Part shown: piece by piece, positions 38,401 to 46,084 of the stretch
Position numbering within the stretch: position 1 is the stretch's first letter
Layout of the letters: each line of letters opens with the position of its first letter
Source: Congeria kusceri
Lineage: Eukaryota > Mollusca > Bivalvia > Myida > Dreissenidae
Length of the DNA: 64,000 nucleotides
NCBI GenBank assembly: GCA_027627225.1
Contig: CM051030.1
Location: 26,631,927-26,695,926 of the forward strand
Direction: 5' to 3'
Translations under genes and position numbers: made by a program
Notes under the pieces: model-generated
Databases searched by the model: none
Told to the model about the DNA's origin: nothing
What the model saw: only the letters and a program-made list of their open reading frames with translations

Positions 38401-41400
38401 TTTTATTAAGTGTATTATGTAAATGTATATATTCAAAGAAGCATTTGTAGTCATATACACTAATTGAAACATTCTCTTAAGTGCACTTGTTGTTTATCTG
38501 TTATGTGAAAATCTAAATGTTTTGAAATGTAGATTGTAGATTTGGGCTGTATATTACGCATACAATTGTTGAATTGCAAATGTTAACCTACTTTCAATTA
38601 GCTTAAGTATTACACAATATTAGCTATACATTTTGTTATAGACTATAGGAGCATGTTTCCGAAAGTTTGCATGAAAAAACAACAACAGCACTATAGAGAT
38701 ATTTCCTCAAAAAATGGTGTCATAAGGGTGGGGGTATTGGGTCGAGATGTTGTGAGAAACGTCAGCATTTTTCCTCTATATAAAGTTGGTACCAGAAAAG
38801 GGTACAATTCCCAATCCGATTGTGTGACCATTTTTTCCCAATTTGAAGTTTAAAATTCCCAAATGTAAGGAAAAAATCCAAAATACCCTAAAAAGATCGA
38901 CGATTTTCCAGTATTTTACTTTTGTTTTACCCAAGCGTACACCATAGCTCAAATCAGTTACTGTTAATGGCTAGGGGAAGTAACCGCTTCAAGGTTTGGT
39001 GGCGCTGTATCGATTGGTTACTGTTATCAGTTATACATTACGTGCGAGAATGGGAACCAGCTGGACTGTAACGCGTTTTCGCTAGTGCCATTGACGAGAC
39101 ATGACCATTCATAACACTAAATATTACCGGAAAAAAAACATTCAGGGATGCAATCCTTTATCTAGCAATGGTTTTTATGGCAAAGCAGAAAGTATAGATC
39201 CACAACCGTCATTAACGGTGGTAGATACTGGTAATTTTGTTTATGTTCTGTCAACCATTGACACAGACATTGTCAGTGTCGAGTCAGAGAGCAAACTTGT
39301 GTCTCTGGGGCAAGTTGTGGAGGTTGATACCCACCAGCACGGCATTTACAACCATAGTCAGACTTGAATGCAAGTTAAAGAATAAATATAACAAATTGTT
39401 TAGGGTTTAATTATTGTAACTTACTGTTTTTACATCCTTTTGGACTGAATTTAATGAAAGTGGTAAAATTCCCAATTTGGCTGAAAACGCCGTTTATTTG
39501 CCCAGTTTGACCAGTACCGGTACCATTCCCAAAGTGGTGAGAAAACACGCTGAATGTATGCACTTTTTGCCTGTTTGTCTAAATGTTTAACTTGCAGTTA
39601 TTATAAGATGTAAAAAGTCAAAAGATTGTTGAATATTGTATTCCTTGTGTATGGGGTGATTGTGTTATACATCCAGTTTGTATTGGCCAGAAACAGTAAG
39701 GGGCATTAAACAACATATGACTTCAAATGCACTACTGTGCCTGCTAGATGATTCAGGAATAAAAAAAACATCAACAATCTTAATAAGGACAATATATTTA
39801 TATGGCTATATGTAATGTGATATATCTTGATAGGTGTTTGTGACTTTGTTTTTTTAACTGTTCTGATCAATTTGTTGATAATCTATATCTGTTTTGTGTA
39901 AAGAAAAACCACGTTTTTACTTCAAGAAAAGATATTGGTTTGAAAAGTTTCGTATACAATATTGATACAACTTTTAAACTATCTGATTAATTGTGTAGGT
40001 GACTGTTCAAACCATTATATCAAGGCATGTAATACTAGAATTGTGATGAAATATAGTTTGCAATAGTTTGCATAGGAGATGTTTGTCATTTAACAGACAG
40101 AAGTGCCATAACAGCGTTTTTGGCCAATGACGTGCAAGGTAATGTAACCATTGAAGCAGCAGAAGGCTCTCCGTTCAAACTCACCTGTGTGACAGACAGT
40201 AATCCATTGCCTAAATTAACCCTGACAAGAAATGGGGCAGTGGTGCAAGAGGAAGCCTCGGTCAGACAGCTGGAGTACAATAAACAAAACAGCTCCTGCG
40301 AGTATGAAATGGGAAAATACACATGCTTGTCTCAGAATGAACTAAATATGTCTCCAGAGATGAGGACACTGCATTATTATGTCTTATGTAAGTGAACCTT
40401 CAATTAACAGAATAATTAAAACATAATGTAGACAATTGATTTTTTATTATGTTAGTAAAAGAACATTGAAATAACCGAATTATTACAATATTTTTCATGT
40501 CGACAATTTATTATTTTGTATTATGTAGGTGAACATTCAAATAACCGGATTATTTAAATATTCATTCATGTCAATACTTTATTACAAAACAAAGCATAAA
40601 ACAAAAAGCTATATAGCCACAACTTTGTATTTTGAATTGTGTTCTTATACATGTACATTGCATTGTGTGATGTTTGTGTCTTATTGCAGGTAAACCGAGG
40701 CTGTCCCCATTTTTACAACACATTTATAATGTAACGGGTAGTCTTCGCTCATCTGCTAATATTTCTGTTACGCTGATCTCCTATCCAGCTCCGAACTATA
40801 CTTGGCAAAAACTGAGTGAAACAGGCTGGAAGGAGGTTGAACAATCTACACGGATATCGATCGTCACATCTGATGATAAATTGCAGTCGAATGTAAACAT
40901 TTCTGATATACATGAGGAGGATTTTGGAAGCTACCAAGTTATTGCTAACAATTCACTAGGCGGGATATCTATAGTGCTGTATTTCCAGTCTTCATGTGAG
41001 TCTTCACATTTCGTAATTGAATCACACATCTGTTCTTTTATTGCTGAAGCAGTTGGATTTAGTTTTAAATTTGATCAAAGTATGAAAAGAAATGTATGTG
41101 TACCAGTACTGCTGTGCAGCTAAGAAATGATTCAGTTTCAATATTTTAGAACACTCTGACCTTTGTCCATGCTTTGCATATACATAACACTTTATGCAAC
41201 ACATTATAAAACATATGTCATGATAAAATTTAATGTGTTAATGTCAATATTAATATTTAAATATTGTCAATGTAATTATTACTGTATGTAAAGATAGACT
41301 TAACTTTTTTGGCCAATTTAATTGCATTATGCTAAAACTTGAATGCTCCTCTACAACTGGATACAAATTGAAAAATGCACTGTACGTTCAGGTTCAGGTT

Positions 41401-44400
41401 ATGATTTAATTCCCTATGTATATAGTTATTGCCCTGTTTCCAATTTGTCCATGGACCTAATTAAACTTTATCATATATTTTATATATGCTTTTTAATCTA
41501 AGACAATAACTAAAAATTAATACTTCTACAATTAGTTCACTTTACATTCAATTTTGTGTTTGGTATTTTCAACACACTGTAAATTTTGTGGAAACAATGT
41601 ACCCATAAATATCATTCTATGTACAGAAACATTAGCACTGACCTGAACAGTGCCTATTTATGCACCATCTTAAATATGTCCAGGAATTTTTAGGTTACCT
41701 GAGCATTTTTTGGTGAGGTTTTGTGATGGCCTTTTGTCCGTCGTCTGTCGTCCTGAATATTGTCTAGAATCTTGTCTATAATATTTGTTTCAATGATATC
41801 TCGGACAAGTTCGAAACTGGATCATGCGGTGTCAAAAACTAGGTCAAATCAAAGAAAAGGCTTGTAAACTCTCCAGAGGCCACATTTTGTGTCCAATGAA
41901 CATGAAGAACATTTGTTCTAAAGATATTTAGAATGAGTTCTAAAATGAAACTGCTCCGTAGAAAAACTTGGCCTCCAAGGGGAGGAGCAGTTTTTCTTAT
42001 ATGGCAACCGGTGTATTAAAAACTTTAAAAATCTTTAACCACTGTCTGGGTTTCTTATTTGGCTATATAGCAATCTTTGAAAATATTTTTTTCAAAAACT
42101 ACTTGCAAGATTTCAAACTTATTGGACAGAAATGGTCCTTGGGTGACACTCTTCCAAATTCCTTCATTTCACTTAGCTTTGTAAAAAAAACTATCAGAAT
42201 CCTGAGGAGTTTTCATCACATTTGTATAGGGCTATATAGAAAACATTCAAAATGCTCAGATTTCAAAGTAATGGTCCTTGGGTAACACTATTAAATTCTG
42301 TCTTGTGTGTCGTTCGTTGTTTGTCTTCTACATATACCTTGTGAAGACTCTATAGACCACATTTATTGCTCAATCTTCTTGAAATTTGCCCAGAACGTTT
42401 GTTCCAATGATATCTCAGATGAGTTCAAAACTTGGTCATGCAGGGTTTTACATCAACATTAAATTTGAGGGGTGCACAGGACTCAGTTGGATGATATTTA
42501 GGGATCCTCTCAATAAAAGTGGGGGTCCCATTCATTTGTTTTGCCTGCATTTGTATCAACATTTTGAATATTTCGTATCAATAAGATAGAACAAAGGCAT
42601 TATTAAATAATGTTAATAGTTTATAAATTACATCTATGAAATAATTAATTTTAAAACTGAATAGTATCAACACATCAGAAAAATCACGCATCCAATGGGA
42701 TGCGAGTTTAAAAATAGAAGGGGTCACAATTTAGGGGTATATGAAGCAGAAAATCGAGTCTGATCATGTGGGATAACAAACTAGGTCACCAGGCCTAATT
42801 GAATAAAAAGCTTGTGAACTCTGTAGTGACCACATTTATTTGCCAATCATCACACAACTTGCTTAGAACATTTGTTCCAATGATATATGGGACAAATTCC
42901 AAACCTGATCACATGTGGTTAAAACTAGGTCATCTGGCCAAATTGAAAAATAAACAATTATTATGCCCACATCGAAGATGGCGGGTATATTTGTTTGCTT
43001 ATGTAAATTGGTCTGTTGGTTGATCACTTTTGTTTTGTCTTTCTAAGTTCAACAGTTTTCATCCGATTTTTACCAAACTTCATAAAAATGTTTTTGGGCA
43101 TAGTATCTAGGTCAAGTTTGATAATTGGTAAATTGCCCCAAGGAATTGAGCGGTTTCCGCTCTCTTAAGTCCAACAGTTTTCATCTGATCTTACTTCATG
43201 AAAATGTTTGTAATAATAAATTCTATGTCAAGTTCGATAATCAGGCAAATCGCTCCAGGAATCGTGGAGTTATTGCCCGTGAATTATCTGAATTTGTTCT
43301 TTTCAGCCATTTTGTGCTTTAAGTCCAACACTTTCCATCCGATCTCCACCAAACTTCATGAAAATGTTTGTAATAATAATACTTCGGGCATATTTGATAA
43401 CCAGTCAAATAGCCCCAGGAAATGTGGAGTTATGGCCCTTTAATTATCTAAAATAGGCTTTTTAGCCATTTCCGTTCTTTAAGTCCAACTGTTCTTAGCT
43501 GATATTCACCAATCTTGTTGAAAATCTTAGATAATCAACCAAATCATCTCAGTAAGTGTAGTGTCATGACCCTTAATTATCTCAAATTAGCTTTTTCAGC
43601 GATTTTAACCTAAAGTGGGTATAACTGTTTGCAAACAGCTCTTGTTAATTTAGCACTTATCTTACAGCTAAACCTGAGCCTGTTAATGGCCTGGAATATC
43701 TCAATGGTTCGGTGAAAGAGACCAGTGCAGTAATAACATGGTCTCCAGGATTTGATGGAGGACTGCCACAGACGTTTGTTGTGTTACTAAAGAAAGCCAC
43801 TGACAATTCATGGTCTGCACCAATGGAGACAAAAGTAGCAAATATAACATTGACGGATTTACAACCAGGAACCGAATATCAAGTCAAAGTGTTTGCTAAA
43901 AACAGCATAGGGGAATCGGAACACACAGAGCCAATTTCATTTACAACTTTGAAAACAGGTAAATAAAACTTTTGAAAAAGTGTGTAGCTCTTATACAATG
44001 AAGGCATAATACCAAACGCATTATCATTCGCAGAATCATATTGCTAAAAGAACTATACTTAACTGTGTATGAGTCGGATTCAGTTTGCTAATTAAAAGTA
44101 TTAGGTAGCCGTAAATAAACAGGCATTAAATTACACGCGTTAGTGAACATAACGCGTATTCTTTTCATACATGTAAACTTACAGCTTCAGGTGAAGCCTC
44201 GTCGACAGTCGCTGCAGTAAAAGGTGGCATAGTTGGAGGAGCAGTAGCTCTAGCAGTGGTCATACTTGCATTCATTGTTATTTGTCGAAAATACAAAATA
44301 AACTGCGCTTTTTCGGTCGAAAGAAAAGGTAAGCATGATATTAGTATTTAAAAAATACTGTTTAAAATGTGCTGTATGCGTATCTTAATTTGTGATGCCT

Positions 44401-46008
44401 AAACATTTCTCTACTGCGGCTACACGTTGAATTTCACTTTATTTATTTTTTCTTACATGCTTTGAAACGTGCAGTAGTTACTGTTAATAAAAATCATGTA
44501 TTGTTACTTTCTAAAGTAGATCAGAATAGACGATTCCACAAATGTCAATCATATTCGAAACAATCTGCAATAATATCCTAGCGTCACACATGGATATCAC
44601 GTGTTTAGCGGGTAAACTATTTGATATAAAAGAGCACGTGCACAATGTTGTGATATTCAAATGAGCGCATGGTAATATTTGTAATTTTATATGAATAGAT
44701 ATTAATCCTTTAACAATAGCTGGGGTGGAGTTTCAACTATTCGTGATCGGTCTATCGTGGCTTCATATATGTTGTTTTTTGCGGTCGTTATTTGTCATTC
44801 ATAATAAAAAAATCGAATGTTAAATAACGCCACGCTTTTGCAGAAGTCCGAGACGAAAATATAGAGAACTATGAGTATTCTAGACATCAGATGACTGCTG
44901 TGAATGATCGTAAGTTTTATAACTTAGAAAGTACTTATTGTTACGTTGACATTGTTGTGAAATGTGCATAATGTTAATTGTTAATTTACGATGTATAAAT
45001 GTAAAGTGACAAAGGGCAAATAGCTCAGTATCAACTATACTTCAATACAACACGATATCTTTAAGAAATGGTATGATCATATAATTCTCATTTATAATTT
45101 ATAGATTTATATTCCGGACTTCATACAAAAAATGTGTAAGTGGACGTGTTATTTTTTTATAAAAGAATGCATTTTAACAAATTAAAATTAAGTTTTATAA
45201 CTAAACAAGTGTTATTCGTAATTGCATTACCGTTATCTGATAATATTCTACATGCGAATGATGTAAACGGTTTTTGTTCGATCCGTTTTCCAGTTTCCAA
45301 GAGGGTGAAAGCAACACAGTGCAATACGGTAATATCCCAGCACCTATTGTAACCGATGCGTACGAATCACTGAGTAAGTAATAGTATCCACTTTTCAGCC
45401 TTTTGACATAAAACAGTTTACATTGAACTTGCAAAATACAAGATTTATTTAATATGAACACAATGGCCTCCGTTTAGATAGGTATTTGTTTCAAGTGAAA
45501 CGATTATGAAGTGTTTGCATTTACGTTTTCTAAGTTTTGACTTAGGCATATTCAATATAAATGCTGTTTTTTTACGAAAATTCGTACATACATATGGTAT
45601 CATAAGTATGCATTTATTTCAGAAATAACCAAAGCATCTGATAAGTAAGTTAATATGCGTATTTTGTTGGTAAAATAGTGTGTATGTAGCAAAATATATA
45701 ACATTGTTAAATATGCATTCTATCGCTAATTGCATTTATTACAAAAATGAAGTAAACTGTACACGCCCTGTAGTTCGGTCGTTTTGTAGGGACTGTAATT
45801 ATTATGTTACAGGTCATGTTTAATGTCAATAGATCGTATAAATACATCAGCATGATAACCAAAAATTCGCATTGTCTTAATTAGTATTTGTGTAATAATA
45901 ATAACAATAATAATAATAATGATAATAATGATAATAATAATAATAATAATAATAATAGTGATAGTAATGATTATAATAATGATAATCATTATTATATTTA
46001 TTTCTTTT

Positions 46009-46084
<76 letters not shown>

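Noticed and set aside
39101..39367. 88-codon plus-strand ORF in intron 6
   Set aside because: No domain, no splice sites of matching phase, and it lies in a probable decayed repeat.
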